Shown here: positions 11,122-19,720 of the stretch, piece by piece | Position numbering within the stretch: the first letter of the stretch is position 1 | Layout: every line of letters begins with the position of its first letter | Assembly: GCF_013407935.1 (NCBI RefSeq) | Contig: NZ_JACBZU010000001.1 | Location: forward strand, 434,001-498,000 | Source of the DNA: Allomuricauda sp. ARW1Y1 | GTDB taxonomy: Bacteria > Bacteroidota > Bacteroidia > Flavobacteriales > Flavobacteriaceae | Length of the DNA: 64,000 bases | Direction: 5' to 3' | The notes under the pieces: model-generated | What the model was told of the DNA's origin: nothing | Seen by the model: the letters and a program-made list of their open reading frames with translations, nothing else | Databases searched by the model: none | Program-made: the position numbers and the translations under genes

Positions 11122-13197
11122 TTAGCTATTAGTGTTTGGTTTTATGCGCATGATCCACATATCGTCATCATACGAAGCGTTTAGTTTGGTGTAATAAGAG
11201 GTCAAAGCATTGTTCCAGGTTTCGTGCTTTTTTAAGTACACGTACCTGTTTTTGTCGGCGGGACTTACGAAGTAGCTCGCGTGCAATCCTTTGGAATTAA
11301 GTTCTTTAACAAAGGCTTTGGCACTGGCCGAATTGTCAAAAACATTGGCAATAATGTAATAGCCCTCTGGCAATCCGTCGCCGGATTGTGTTTGGAGCAC
11401 TACATGCTTGTTGCCTTTTGCTAGGGTATTGTTTGCTACGTTTTTGGAAAGCACATTGTTGTTGTACTTGGACTTTGCGGCCAAAGTTCCGTCGTAGCCC
11501 GCAATGGGCGAACCGCCATTGTTCACGTTCATCACCCAAGCGTCACCTTGGTAGGTGCCGTTCATCTTGGTACGATAGGCTTCCAGAGCTTCAGTCTTGT
11601 TGTTAAAGTCTCCGATGTACACGTAGTTGAGACCATTCTTTGGGTTTTGGAAGTAATCGGCTTCAATACCTTGGGCACGAAGTTTTTCAATAAATGCGTT
11701 GAGGTTGTTGGTATCCCTGAACACATTGGCAATCAAATAGTGGCCGCTTTCCACATTGGGAACAGCATGGGATTTGAACCCTGTTGTCTTCTTGCTTTTT
11801 ACCGACCTATAGGTGTTGTCCTTTTTTGAGGAGGTATTGGAAGCATAGGCAGCGCTGGTATTCGCTTTTGTTTCGTTGATTTTGATTACCTTTTTGGTGG
11901 ACGTGCTGTTGGATAGCCCATGGTTGGCCAAAGGCTGTGTTTTGCGGGTAACAATATCCGCGCTGTCCATATCGGCAAAGTAGACCTCTTTAGCCCTTTG
12001 TTCCAATGCAGGGTTTTGCCCACGTGTTTCCCGCTGAACCATTTTCATTACGGTTTCGAAGCGTCGTTCAAGGTCTTTTTTTCGAGTAGTTTCAATCGAA
12101 TCCTGGCGCATCAGCAATTCGTCCAAAATGGCATCGTTTTCAGCCAATTTGTCCTGCAGGCGGGCGATTTCCAAATCTTTATCAGTAATGCTCAAGCTAT
12201 CTTGTGGTACATCTTCCTCATTGGAAACCAGTTCTTCGCCTTCTTTTTCCAACATAACCCTATCCTCGGTGAGGTTGGGCGTAAAGGAGTATGCCAAGGA
12301 GATTTCATGGGTTACCCCAAAGTTTTCAAATTGGTTGGACAAGCCTTTTTCCACGGTATATCCCAAGGAAATATTTTTTGTTAGGTTAAACCCAAGTCCG
12401 GCGGAAGCACCATAAAAGTCATCGTAACCAGCCTGTACCCAGCCCAGTTTGGGAAGGTCTAGGATAAGGTTTCCTCCTAGGGTAAGGTTTTCTTCGCCAA
12501 CTTTACGGACCCTTGCCAAGGGCATCAAACGGGCCTTTTCCATGATTCCCGTTCCATTTTCAAACTGATGGGTATATTGCAAGTGACCAGAATAGGTCTT
12601 TTCATTGAAATCAGTGACAGACTCACTGGTTTTTAGGTTGTAGTCGAACAAGTTTTCTGCAAAACCTCCAATATCAAACTTACCAATAGAGAAGTTGAAC
12701 CCAGGCTGAAAGCTCACCAAAGAACTGCTTTCCAAGGTGTTCAATAGCGGGTCAACCTCAACAGAATTTACCCTATCTTGATTAAAGGCACTTTGATAAT
12801 AGCTTACGTTGGCACCAAAGGTGAAGGTGCTTTTTGGGCTCAAGCGAACGCCATAGGCGTAGTTGGCGTGAACACCGAAGTTATTGAAGAGGCCTTCTCG
12901 GTTAGTGAACAAACTAAGACCAACACCACTTCTATCGCTCACCCTACCACTATAGCTCAAGAAGTACACTTGGTTATTGTCATCAAAAGATACCGACTGG
13001 TTTCTATGAAATAGGTTTATGTACGATTTGTCTTCCCTTACCGTAGAAAAGGTAGGGTTGAGCAAGAACCTATTGAACTTCAAAAGGTTCTGTGATGGTA
13101 CGTTATAGGGTACATAGGCTTCTTCCTCTTGTCCGCGGATTCCGGAAAGGGCAAGTAGCAAGAAGGCAAGTAAGAGTAGAGGTTTTTTGGTCTGCAT
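11122..13197 (-). CDS. PorP/SprF-family T9SS outer-membrane protein with SPOR-like C-terminal repeats
   Basis: PorP/SprF proteins are outer-membrane beta-barrel partners that help secrete or anchor large T9SS adhesins; SprF is needed for SprB export in Flavobacterium. The product has 691 residues: a signal peptide ending at IRGQ (residue about 22), a PorP/SprF barrel to about 305, and a charged coiled-coil stretch at about 325-400. Two related units follow at 485-555 and 612-685, beginning GHYLIANVF and GYYIIANVF and each ending in a DxWxM motif. These look like SPOR domains, which bind denuded peptidoglycan. Family members are usually about 300-350 residues, so the second half is an added module. 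The gene lies 6 bases after the upstream gene and 2 bases before the giant adhesin, which marks it as that adhesin's dedicated partner. The SPOR call rests on sequence appearance only. Confidence 0.9.
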   Translation of the reverse strand: MQTKKPLLLLAFLLLALSGIRGQEEEAYVPYNVPSQNLLKFNRFLLNPTFSTVREDKSYINLFHRNQSVSFDDNNQVYFLSYSGRVSDRSGVGLSLFTNREGLFNNFGVHANYAYGVRLSPKSTFTFGANVSYYQSAFNQDRVNSVEVDPLLNTLESSSLVSFQPGFNFSIGKFDIGGFAENLFDYNLKTSESVTDFNEKTYSGHLQYTHQFENGTGIMEKARLMPLARVRKVGEENLTLGGNLILDLPKLGWVQAGYDDFYGASAGLGFNLTKNISLGYTVEKGLSNQFENFGVTHEISLAYSFTPNLTEDRVMLEKEGEELVSNEEDVPQDSLSITDKDLEIARLQDKLAENDAILDELLMRQDSIETTRKKDLERRFETVMKMVQRETRGQNPALEQRAKEVYFADMDSADIVTRKTQPLANHGLSNSTSTKKVIKINETKANTSAAYASNTSSKKDNTYRSVKSKKTTGFKSHAVPNVESGHYLIANVFRDTNNLNAFIEKLRAQGIEADYFQNPKNGLNYVYIGDFNNKTEALEAYRTKMNGTYQGDAWVMNVNNGGSPIAGYDGTLAAKSKYNNNVLSKNVANNTLAKGNKHVVLQTQSGDGLPEGYYIIANVFDNSASAKAFVKELNSKGLHASYFVSPADKNRYVYLKKHETWNNALTSYYTKLNASYDDDMWIMRIKPNTNS

Positions 13198-13203
13198 TGC
13201 TGC

Positions 13204-15462
13204 TTATTTAATAACAGTGATGGTTCCTTGTTTCAGGCTTTTGCCACCACGGGTAATCTTGTAATAGAAAATCATGTTTTGTTTGTTGAAAGTTGTGGTG
13301 GACTGCGGCCAATTGTTTTCGTAGCCGGCTTGGCTAAACACTTGCTCCCCTCTTTCATTGAAGATGGTCACAAGTACGTTCGGATCTCTGGAATAGGTGT
13401 TGGGCAATACCCATAAATCGTTAATACCGTCGCCATTGGTGGTAATAACATTTGGTATATTGAACATATCCCTGTAGGTAACAGTAATGACTTTGCTCAC
13501 GGTACAGGTTCCGAAATAGGCCACGAGTAGGTATTCCCCTTCCTCGGTAAAGTCGTAAAAACTTCCTGAGGAAATAAGGTTGTTCCCTGCATCGTACCAC
13601 TCATAGGAATCTGCACCGCTAGCGGTAAGGGTTTGGGTTTCTCCCTCAATAATGATGAGGTCTTTGGGTTTATCAAGTACCAAAAGCGAATCGTCAAAAG
13701 CGCTAATGGTGATTTCGTTGGATACTAATGGACATTCGTTGGAAGTGATAACAAGTTGATAGACACCTGTTTCGCTCACCGTGAAAGCGTCGGATGAGGA
13801 ATCAACAACAGCTCCGTCCTTTTTCCATTGGAAGGTTACATCGGTCAAATCTTTGGAAGTTTCCAGAACGATGGCCTCTTCTCCTTCACAAAGTACATTG
13901 CCGTTGGCTGTAATCTGTAAGGTTTCATTGGAAGACAATGTCACGGCCAAGCTGTTGGACAGGGCCTCAAAGGCATCAACGGAACCCAATAGGGTATATT
14001 CGCCGTTGTCTTCCTGATTGGATAGGGTAATGGTCTTTGATGTTTCCCCTGAAATGTTGGCTCCATTCAGTTTCCATTGATAATCAAATGAATTTTGTAG
14101 GTCTGCGGTCACATCCGTTTTGGCACCACTATCGCTTACTGCATTGATAGCGGTCAAGGTCAGCGTAGCATCAACACTTTCACAAGAAGTGTAATTGCCC
14201 ACATAATCGACCACAAACTCAAAAGAGTCTGGAGATACTACCGTGGTGGTTGCAGAGGCAATGGGCTCGGGCGTACAAGGACCGCCATTTTCCGTGACTG
14301 CTACGTAATATTCGCCAACTTCGCTTATTACAAGGCTATTGCTGGTGGCGTCTGGAATGGCAGCACCATTTCTATACCATTGATAGCTGGCACTTGTGGC
14401 CGAGGTTGAGACGGATAAGTTTTTCGTCTGTGAAGGAAGCAAGACTATATTTTCGTTGTTGTTCAATGTAATGTCGAACGAACCGGTTCTGGAGATAGTG
14501 ACAGGGGCCGATCTTTCGGTACAGACTCCTGTTCCAGAGATTTCAACCTCATAGGAACCCTCAAAGCCTGTTATGCTTGAGTTTACGTTAAATGTGTTGG
14601 CATCAACAGTAGGACCGTTTACGACGACTCCATCTTTGTACCAAGTATATTTTAGTCCCATACCGGAAATACTGGCCTCCAATACCTGGGATTCTCCAGG
14701 GCAAATGGCAATGCTGCTTGGGCCGTTGATGGCCAAGCCTGCACTGGTGCCAGTGGATATTTCAATGGTGTTGGATAGGGTGTTGGCAGACCCGGAACAA
14801 TCCCCATAATCGAGTTCCACGTAGTACATGCCCGGTTCAGAAACGGTGATGCTTTCTGATTTTGTGGGCAATAATGTACCACTGCGGTACCAGTTATAGA
14901 TATAGGTAGAGGCATTTGGAATGTTGTGCGGCTTTAGTGTGACCGCTCCACCACCACAAATTTGAATCAACCCCCCAGAAGGAATGGATCCGCTTCCGTT
15001 TTCACTGATCAGCAAGGGCGCATTGTAATCGATAAAATACATGGAAAAGGCATCAGAAGCAGGACTGGTCTTGGCCGGACTCGTGCTTCGAACCCGCATT
15101 TTATAGCTGCTACCACGCATTTCCGAAGGAAGTGCAAATTGAAACTCAAAGTCAAAAGTTGTGTTTTTATCACTGACTCGGGCCAGTTCTGTTGGATCGG
15201 AGAAAAAGCCGTTGGCATCCGATAGCTCTAGAACAAATTCGTTGTTGCTGTTCACCAAGGGCGGATCCCAGGTAAAGTTCACAAAATATTCGTTAAAGCC
15301 TGCGGAAGCACAGACAGCGGTCCAAGCGGAATTTCCAGCAAGGTTGGGGTTGTCGGCCGGTACGGGCTTGTGTAGAATCTGGGCTTGCGAAGTAAGGGTA
15401 CCAAGTAGCACAAAAGCCAAGGCCAGAACAAGAACGCTATAGGTTGAATTACTTTTTCTCAT
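13204..15462 (-). CDS. Ig-like repeat protein with gliding-motility-associated C-terminal domain
   Basis: Secreted surface protein, 752 residues, probable T9SS substrate and first gene of the adhesin operon. Residues 1-28 are a signal peptide ending in TSQAQ. The body has a fibronectin-like segment followed by about five Ig/PKD-like units of some 80 residues, with recurring motifs such as YEWYDAGN, YTWYKDG and GVYQLVITSNECP. The last 85 residues (NVITTNGDGINDLWVLPN, then VTIFNERGEQVF and a final ITRGGKSL) match the gliding-motility-associated C-terminal domain (CHU_C/TIGR04131, type B sorting signal). I start at the ATG at 15462; a GTG one codon upstream (15465) is also possible. Spacing of 6 bases to the PorP/SprF gene supports one operon. 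Its partner role with the SprB-like protein is inferred from position. Confidence 0.9.
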   Translation of the reverse strand: MRKSNSTYSVLVLALAFVLLGTLTSQAQILHKPVPADNPNLAGNSAWTAVCASAGFNEYFVNFTWDPPLVNSNNEFVLELSDANGFFSDPTELARVSDKNTTFDFEFQFALPSEMRGSSYKMRVRSTSPAKTSPASDAFSMYFIDYNAPLLISENGSGSIPSGGLIQICGGGAVTLKPHNIPNASTYIYNWYRSGTLLPTKSESITVSEPGMYYVELDYGDCSGSANTLSNTIEISTGTSAGLAINGPSSIAICPGESQVLEASISGMGLKYTWYKDGVVVNGPTVDANTFNVNSSITGFEGSYEVEISGTGVCTERSAPVTISRTGSFDITLNNNENIVLLPSQTKNLSVSTSATSASYQWYRNGAAIPDATSNSLVISEVGEYYVAVTENGGPCTPEPIASATTTVVSPDSFEFVVDYVGNYTSCESVDATLTLTAINAVSDSGAKTDVTADLQNSFDYQWKLNGANISGETSKTITLSNQEDNGEYTLLGSVDAFEALSNSLAVTLSSNETLQITANGNVLCEGEEAIVLETSKDLTDVTFQWKKDGAVVDSSSDAFTVSETGVYQLVITSNECPLVSNEITISAFDDSLLVLDKPKDLIIIEGETQTLTASGADSYEWYDAGNNLISSGSFYDFTEEGEYLLVAYFGTCTVSKVITVTYRDMFNIPNVITTNGDGINDLWVLPNTYSRDPNVLVTIFNERGEQVFSQAGYENNWPQSTTTFNKQNMIFYYKITRGGKSLKQGTITVIK

Positions 15463-15737
15463 CACCGTTAGTATTTAAGAGGTTATGGGCCATATAGCCC
15501 TGTTAGTTTGTGCCCCTTAATTGTAATAATCGTAATTCCTTCGGAGAGACGGTGTTCAGGCGTCTCCTTTTCATATAGTATTCCAATAACAAATATGTCG
15601 CTATTTTCGACGAACGGAAAGATAATGTTGTAGCCCATAGGAAATCTGTTGTGAAATGGCCTACTTTGTATACACGGAAGCAGGAAAAATAGCTATCAAC
15701 ATGGGATTTTACTACATTTGCGCATCAAATTACTGGT
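15463..15737. promoter_or_regulatory. Divergent intergenic region between the adhesin operon and glnS
   Basis: This 275-base spacer must carry both divergent promoters. A hairpin-forming sequence (GAGACG, 9-base loop, CGTCTC, then CTTTTC) sits near 15547-15575, and a GGGC/GCCC repeat at about 15487-15500. No clear TAnnTTTG box is visible for the minus-strand operon. The glnS box is listed separately. I see no RNA gene. Confidence 0.4.
15713..15720 (+). promoter_or_regulatory. glnS promoter -7 box (TACATTTG)
   Basis: An exact match to the Bacteroidota -7 consensus TAnnTTTG, 17 bases before the glnS ATG. No TTG at the -33 position is evident, so the call rests on the -7 box and its placement. 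Confidence 0.55.
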
Positions 15738-17423
15738 ATGTCAGAAGAAGCTAGATCGCTCAACTTTATAGAACACATTATTGAGGAAGACCTTAAGAAG
15801 GATTATTCCAAAAATGACCTTAGGTTTCGTTTTCCACCTGAACCAAACGGCTATTTGCACATTGGTCACGCCAGCTCCATTTGTCTCAATTTTGGACTTG
15901 GACTACGGTATAATGCCCCGGTGAACCTTCGTTTCGACGATACCAACCCGGCCAAAGAGGAAAAGGAGTATGTGGAGGCCATCAAGGAAGATGTGCGCTG
16001 GCTCGGCTTTGAGTGGGCTTCGGAATGCTATGCATCGGATTATTTCCAACAATTGTACGATTGGGCGGTTGAGCTCATCAAAAATGGAAAAGCCTATGTG
16101 GACAGCCAATCTTCAGAAGAAATAGCGAGCCAAAAAGGGACTCCAACGGAACCAGGGAAGGAAAGCCCTTACCGGAATCGTTCCGTGGAAGAAAACTTAC
16201 GCCTTTTTGACGGTATGAAAAATGGGGAGTTTAAGGATGGAGGCCATGTGCTTAGGGCCAAGATCAACATGGCTTCCTCGAACATGCTTATGCGTGATCC
16301 TGTCATGTATCGAATTTTGCACAAAGCACACCACCGCACAAATACCGATTGGTGTATTTACCCTATGTACGATTGGACTCATGGGGAAAGCGATTATATT
16401 GAACAGGTGTCCCACTCCCTTTGTACATTGGAGTTTTTACCGCACCGGGAGCTGTACGATTGGTTTTTGGACCAAGTGGTATCTTCGGATAAATTACGCC
16501 CGAAACAGCGAGAATTCGCTCGAAGAAACCTAAGTCACACCGTGGTTAGCAAGCGAAAGCTGCTACAGTTGGTTCAAAATGGAATTGTGACTGGGTGGGA
16601 TGATCCCCGCATGCCCACCATTTCAGGGTTGCGAAGAAGGGGGTTTACGCCCGAATCCATCAGAAATTTTGCCGATACCATCGGAATTGCAAAGCGTGAC
16701 AATGTGGTCGATGTGTCCTTGTTGGATTTTCACGTAAGGGAACATTTGAACAAAATTGCGCCGAGGGTGATGGCGGTACTGAATCCTTTAAAATTGGTCA
16801 TTACCAATTACGAAGAAGGAAAAGAAGAATGGTTGGAAGCAGAGAACAATCCAGAAGATCCTTCAGCAGGAAGCCGAAAAGTACCTTTTTCACGAGAATT
16901 GTACATAGAGCAAGAGGACTTTCGAGAAGAGGCCAACCGTAAATTCTTTAGACTGAAACTTGGAGGAGAGGTCCGTTTAAAGAATGGATACATTATAAAG
17001 GCTGAAAGCTGCACCAAAGATTCAGAAGGAAACATTACCGAAGTACAGTGTACGTATGACCCCAAAAGCAAAAGTGGTTCAGGTACCGAGGAAAGTTTAC
17101 GAAAGGTGAAAGGAACTTTACATTGGGTTTCCATTGCGCATGCCATTACTGCCGAAGTACGATTGTACGATAGATTGTTCACGGATGCCACACCTGATAG
17201 TCATAAAGACAAAGATTTTTTGGATTTCATAAATCCGGATTCGTTGCAAAAGGTAACCGGTTATTTGGAACCGAGTTTAAAAGACGCCAAGATTGGCGAT
17301 CAAATGCAGTTCCAACGTCTCGGTTATTTTAATGTCGACAAAGATGCTACGTCCGACCAATTGGTGTTCAATAGAACTACGACCTTACGCGACACTTGGG
17401 CCAAATTGGAGCAAAAGGAGTAA
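15738..17423 (+). CDS. glnS: Glutaminyl-tRNA synthetase
   Basis: Charges tRNA-Gln with glutamine in the cytoplasm (class Ic synthetase). The 561-residue product has the adenylate-binding HIGH motif at residues 41-44 within PPEPNGYLHIGHAS. A KMSKS equivalent, VVSKR, lies at 269-273. The FDDTNP and YDWTHGESDYIE segments are GlnRS hallmarks that separate it from GluRS, and the C-terminal beta-barrel anticodon-binding region follows. Length is normal for the family. The ATG at 15738 follows a TAnnTTTG box closely. A direct GlnRS suggests this organism does not depend only on the GatCAB transamidation route for Gln-tRNA, although GatCAB genes could exist elsewhere. Confidence 0.97.
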   Translation: MSEEARSLNFIEHIIEEDLKKDYSKNDLRFRFPPEPNGYLHIGHASSICLNFGLGLRYNAPVNLRFDDTNPAKEEKEYVEAIKEDVRWLGFEWASECYASDYFQQLYDWAVELIKNGKAYVDSQSSEEIASQKGTPTEPGKESPYRNRSVEENLRLFDGMKNGEFKDGGHVLRAKINMASSNMLMRDPVMYRILHKAHHRTNTDWCIYPMYDWTHGESDYIEQVSHSLCTLEFLPHRELYDWFLDQVVSSDKLRPKQREFARRNLSHTVVSKRKLLQLVQNGIVTGWDDPRMPTISGLRRRGFTPESIRNFADTIGIAKRDNVVDVSLLDFHVREHLNKIAPRVMAVLNPLKLVITNYEEGKEEWLEAENNPEDPSAGSRKVPFSRELYIEQEDFREEANRKFFRLKLGGEVRLKNGYIIKAESCTKDSEGNITEVQCTYDPKSKSGSGTEESLRKVKGTLHWVSIAHAITAEVRLYDRLFTDATPDSHKDKDFLDFINPDSLQKVTGYLEPSLKDAKIGDQMQFQRLGYFNVDKDATSDQLVFNRTTTLRDTWAKLEQKE

Positions 17424-17449
17424 CATAATATTTTCTTATTAAACTTTGC

Positions 17450-17501
17450 CCCGCCATTGAATTGCCTTATTGAAAACGGCTTTTTTTGGCGGGTTTCTTT
17501 T
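17450..17501 (+). terminator. Possible glnS terminator
   Basis: CCCGCCA at 17450-17456 pairs with TGGCGGG at 17487-17493, followed by a T-rich TTTCTTTT. The 30-base loop is long, so this is a moderate call; position just after the glnS stop supports it. Confidence 0.5.
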
Positions 17502-17618
17502 GACTAATTTTTAAAGGCCGACTACAGGCATGGAAGTGAGCAAAAGATGGCTTGTAGCGCCTTATTTGCAATATTTCATCAAAATTTAGCTAAAGCGTTA
17601 ACGTTTCCACCGTTTGAA

Positions 17619-17650
17619 TTGATCCGTGCACTCGTGCACCATTACTTTTG
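17619..17650 (+). promoter_or_regulatory. Promoter of the YtxH operon with symmetric GTGCAC element in the spacer
   Basis: TTG at 17619-17621 and TACTTTTG at 17643-17650 fit the Bacteroidota -33/-7 pattern with 21 bases between. The spacer contains GTGCACTCGTGCAC (17626-17639), a tandem and symmetric element well placed to act as an operator. The leader to the ATG at 17728 would be about 70 bases. Confidence 0.6.
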
Positions 17651-17727
17651 GATAAATCCGATTCAGTAATCATTTAAATAGGTTACGATTCGGTATCACT
17701 GAAGTTTAATCAAAAATCAAAAAAATT

Positions 17728-18057
17728 ATGTCAAATAACACAGGAAACGTATTAACCGCATTATTAACTGGAGCTGTTGTTGGAGCTGGAATTGGAATTT
17801 TGTATGCTCCGGATAAAGGAAAGAAAACCAGAAAGAAAATCAAAAAGAGTGCTGTAAAGGCCAAAGATGATATCACCCAGAGTCTAAGCAATGCCAAAGA
17901 AGAATTCACTAGAACGGCGGATGCCAAAAAAGTGGAATTCGAAGAAAAGCTGGAGGATACATTATCTACCATGAGCTATAAGGCAGATGATATTTTGGTT
18001 GCCTTGGAAAAGAAGCTCGAAGATTTGAGAAGTAAGAACGCCCAATTGCAGAAGTAA
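17728..18057 (+). CDS. YtxH domain-containing membrane protein
   Basis: Small 109-residue protein of the YtxH family, a group linked to general stress or envelope functions but without a defined biochemistry. A short N-terminal hydrophobic, glycine-rich segment (about residues 8-26, ending GILYAPDKGKKTRKK) is the YtxH hallmark. A charged, helical, probably coiled-coil tail of about 80 residues rich in Lys, Glu and Ala follows. It is the first gene of a three-gene set, 3 bases before the next start, under its own promoter with a long leader. Stress regulation is plausible from the family and the operator-like element but not shown. Confidence 0.85.
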   Translation: MSNNTGNVLTALLTGAVVGAGIGILYAPDKGKKTRKKIKKSAVKAKDDITQSLSNAKEEFTRTADAKKVEFEEKLEDTLSTMSYKADDILVALEKKLEDLRSKNAQLQK

Positions 18058-18060
18058 TCC

Positions 18061-18411
18061 ATGGCATTTGAAGAAATTAAAGAACAGATTGGCGATGTGG
18101 AGGATGGGGTAAAGTCCTATGTGAAGAATAGTTTGGACTTTTACCGCCTCCAAAGCTTTAAGTCCATGATGAAGGGAATCACCATGGCCACCAAAGTCTT
18201 GGTTATTGGCGGTGTGGTTTCCATGGCCCTTTTGTTCCTTTCCATAAGTTTGGCCTTCTGGTTTGCGATGTTGTTAAACAACACGGCCCAAGGATTTTTA
18301 TTGGTTGGCGGTATTTATGTACTGATTGGTCTAATATTATGGTCTGTTCGCAAAAGGTTTGAAAAGCCATTATTGAAGAGTTTTTCTAAATTTTATTTTG
18401 ACGAGATATGA
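18061..18411 (+). CDS. Phage-holin-family-like small membrane protein
   Basis: 116 residues with an amphipathic N-terminus and two strong membrane helices at about residues 48-72 and 78-97 (ending [13 protein letters not shown]). This layout matches the chromosomal holin-superfamily-like proteins often found beside YtxH proteins in Bacteroidota. Despite the family name there is no phage context here. It sits between the YtxH gene (3-base gap) and a 71-residue gene whose ATG overlaps its stop (ATGA), so translation is probably coupled. Likely an inner-membrane structural or stress protein; the precise role is unknown. Confidence 0.78.
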   Translation: MAFEEIKEQIGDVEDGVKSYVKNSLDFYRLQSFKSMMKGITMATKVLVIGGVVSMALLFLSISLAFWFAMLLNNTAQGFLLVGGIYVLIGLILWSVRKRFEKPLLKSFSKFYFDEI

Positions 18412-18623
18412 TACAAGGAACATATACATCATTTGACGAAATCGATCGGGACTTGAAAATTCTCAAATTGCAACGACAAATTGAGGAAGAAAAAGTGAAG
18501 CTTGCCGTTCAGAATACGAAGAACGAGCTCTATCCGACCAATATTTTGGGAGGATTGGCCCCCTTGCTTCAAAAAGTTGCTATATCCTTGGTCGCCAAAA
18601 AGATATTGAAGAAATTAGATTGA
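18408..18623 (+). CDS. Small conserved protein of unknown function (DUF6327-like)
   Basis: 71 residues starting at an ATG that overlaps the previous stop by 4 bases. The first half is a charged helix ([19 protein letters not shown]). The second half is a short hydrophobic, amphipathic segment ([20 protein letters not shown]) that could lie in or on the membrane. I recall similar proteins in flavobacteria at the end of YtxH/holin-like operons, under a DUF6327-type label, but cannot verify it. A strong terminator follows directly, closing the operon. Confidence 0.75.
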   Translation: MIQGTYTSFDEIDRDLKILKLQRQIEEEKVKLAVQNTKNELYPTNILGGLAPLLQKVAISLVAKKILKKLD

Positions 18624-18648
18624 GGTCGCAAAGCATTGATTAAAAGAA

Positions 18649-18675
18649 AAAGGCTCCGTCTTCGGAGCCTTTTTG
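18649..18675. terminator. Strong bidirectional terminator
   Basis: AGGCTCCG (18651-18658) and CGGAGCCT (18663-18670) form an 8-10 bp stem with a TCTT loop. A-rich sequence lies on the left and TTTTT on the right, so it can end both the YtxH operon (plus) and the SPFH gene (minus). Confidence 0.9.
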
Positions 18676-18689
18676 TATGGGGAACAGGT

Positions 18690-19628
18690 TTACGAATCGT
18701 TATCCGTACCTTTTTCGTTTTTCTTGCGCTTCATAGCTTCTCCAATTTGGTTACTTGCAGTAAAGGAGGCCACCATATTGTTTAGCATGTCGCTTCCGGC
18801 CTGCGGAGAGTTTGGCAACAAAATCAAGTTAGTATCGGTTTCTTCACCAATGGCTTGCAGGGTATCGTAGTGTTGGGTAACCACAATGAGGGCAGAGGCT
18901 TCTTGGGAATTGATGCCCACCTTGTTTAACACTTCTACGGATTCTTCGAGACCGCGGGCAATTTCCCTTCGCTGGTCGGCAATACCTTGACCTTGCAAAC
19001 GCTTGCTTTCCGCCTCGGCCTTTGCTTTTTCCACAATCAGGATGCGCTGCGCGTCACCTTCAAATTGTGCCGCGATTTTTTCACGTTCTGAGGCGTTGAT
19101 GCGGTTCATGGCGGCTTTAACCTGCGCGTCCGGGTCGATATCCGTCACTAGAGTCTTGATGATGTCAAAGCCATAGTCCAGCATCGCATCTTGCAGCTCT
19201 GCCTTTACTGCGATTGCGATGTCATCTTTTTTAACGAAGACATCGTCCAGTTTCATTTTAGGAACCTCGGCACGGACCACATCAAATACGTACGAAGTGA
19301 TTTGATCGTGTGGATATTCGAGTTTGTAAAAGGCATCATAGACCTTGTCTTTTATGACAACGTACTGCACAGAAACTTTTAGCTTTACGAATACATCGTC
19401 TTTGGTTTTGGTCTCTACGATAACATCCAACTGTTGAATTTTCAGGCTCAATCGGCCTGCAATACGGTCCACAATCGGGATTTTCATTTGAAGCCCGGAG
19501 TTTCGGATGCTATGGAATTTTCCAAAGCGTTCCACAGCCACAGCGGTTTGTTGCTTCACAATAAAAAAGAACTTAAAAAGGATAATCAGCGCTATAAACG
19601 CAATCGGTATTAGATAATAGTTGCCCAT
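18690..19628 (-). CDS. SPFH/stomatin-like (paraslipin, QmcA-type) membrane protein
   Basis: 312-residue SPFH-domain protein of the stomatin/paraslipin group, which forms large oligomers at the membrane and often influences membrane proteases or microdomains. One N-terminal membrane helix (about residues 5-26) precedes the conserved QTAVAVERFGKF and SLKIQQLDV segments. A long Ala/Glu-rich helix follows (MNRINASEREKIAAQFEGDA, then EKAKAEAESKRLQGQG). The tail is charged. No partner NfeD-type gene is adjacent. It is a single gene between two convergent terminator regions, downstream of gltX on the same strand with about 90 bases between. Confidence 0.92.
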   Translation of the reverse strand: MGNYYLIPIAFIALIILFKFFFIVKQQTAVAVERFGKFHSIRNSGLQMKIPIVDRIAGRLSLKIQQLDVIVETKTKDDVFVKLKVSVQYVVIKDKVYDAFYKLEYPHDQITSYVFDVVRAEVPKMKLDDVFVKKDDIAIAVKAELQDAMLDYGFDIIKTLVTDIDPDAQVKAAMNRINASEREKIAAQFEGDAQRILIVEKAKAEAESKRLQGQGIADQRREIARGLEESVEVLNKVGINSQEASALIVVTQHYDTLQAIGEETDTNLILLPNSPQAGSDMLNNMVASFTASNQIGEAMKRKKNEKGTDNDS

Positions 19629-19667
19629 AGTGTTTAGAATTTATGTTAGAAATGGAAATTACGAAAC

Positions 19668-19690
19668 TTGACTACATTATTAGTAGTCAA
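19668..19690. promoter_or_regulatory. Inverted repeat between gltX and the SPFH gene
   Basis: TTGACTAC and GTAGTCAA form an 8-bp inverted repeat with a 7-base spacer. It could end gltX transcription (a short T-containing run follows on the minus strand) or bind a regulator of the SPFH gene. Confidence 0.4.
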
Positions 19691-19720
19691 TTTTCAAATA
19701 ATGTTACATTTCCAATAATC

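Larger units (their letters stand above)
17424..17727 (+). other. 304-base intergenic region: probable terminator, then promoter
   Basis: The gap after glnS holds a terminator-like inverted repeat near 17450-17501 and, further on, a good promoter with a symmetric GTGCAC-type element, both listed separately. The stretch between (17502-17618) shows no convincing open frame or RNA structure. Confidence 0.5.

Noticed and set aside
12009..12024. CACGTG in the PorP/SprF gene
   Set aside because: The flanking arms do not match parS.
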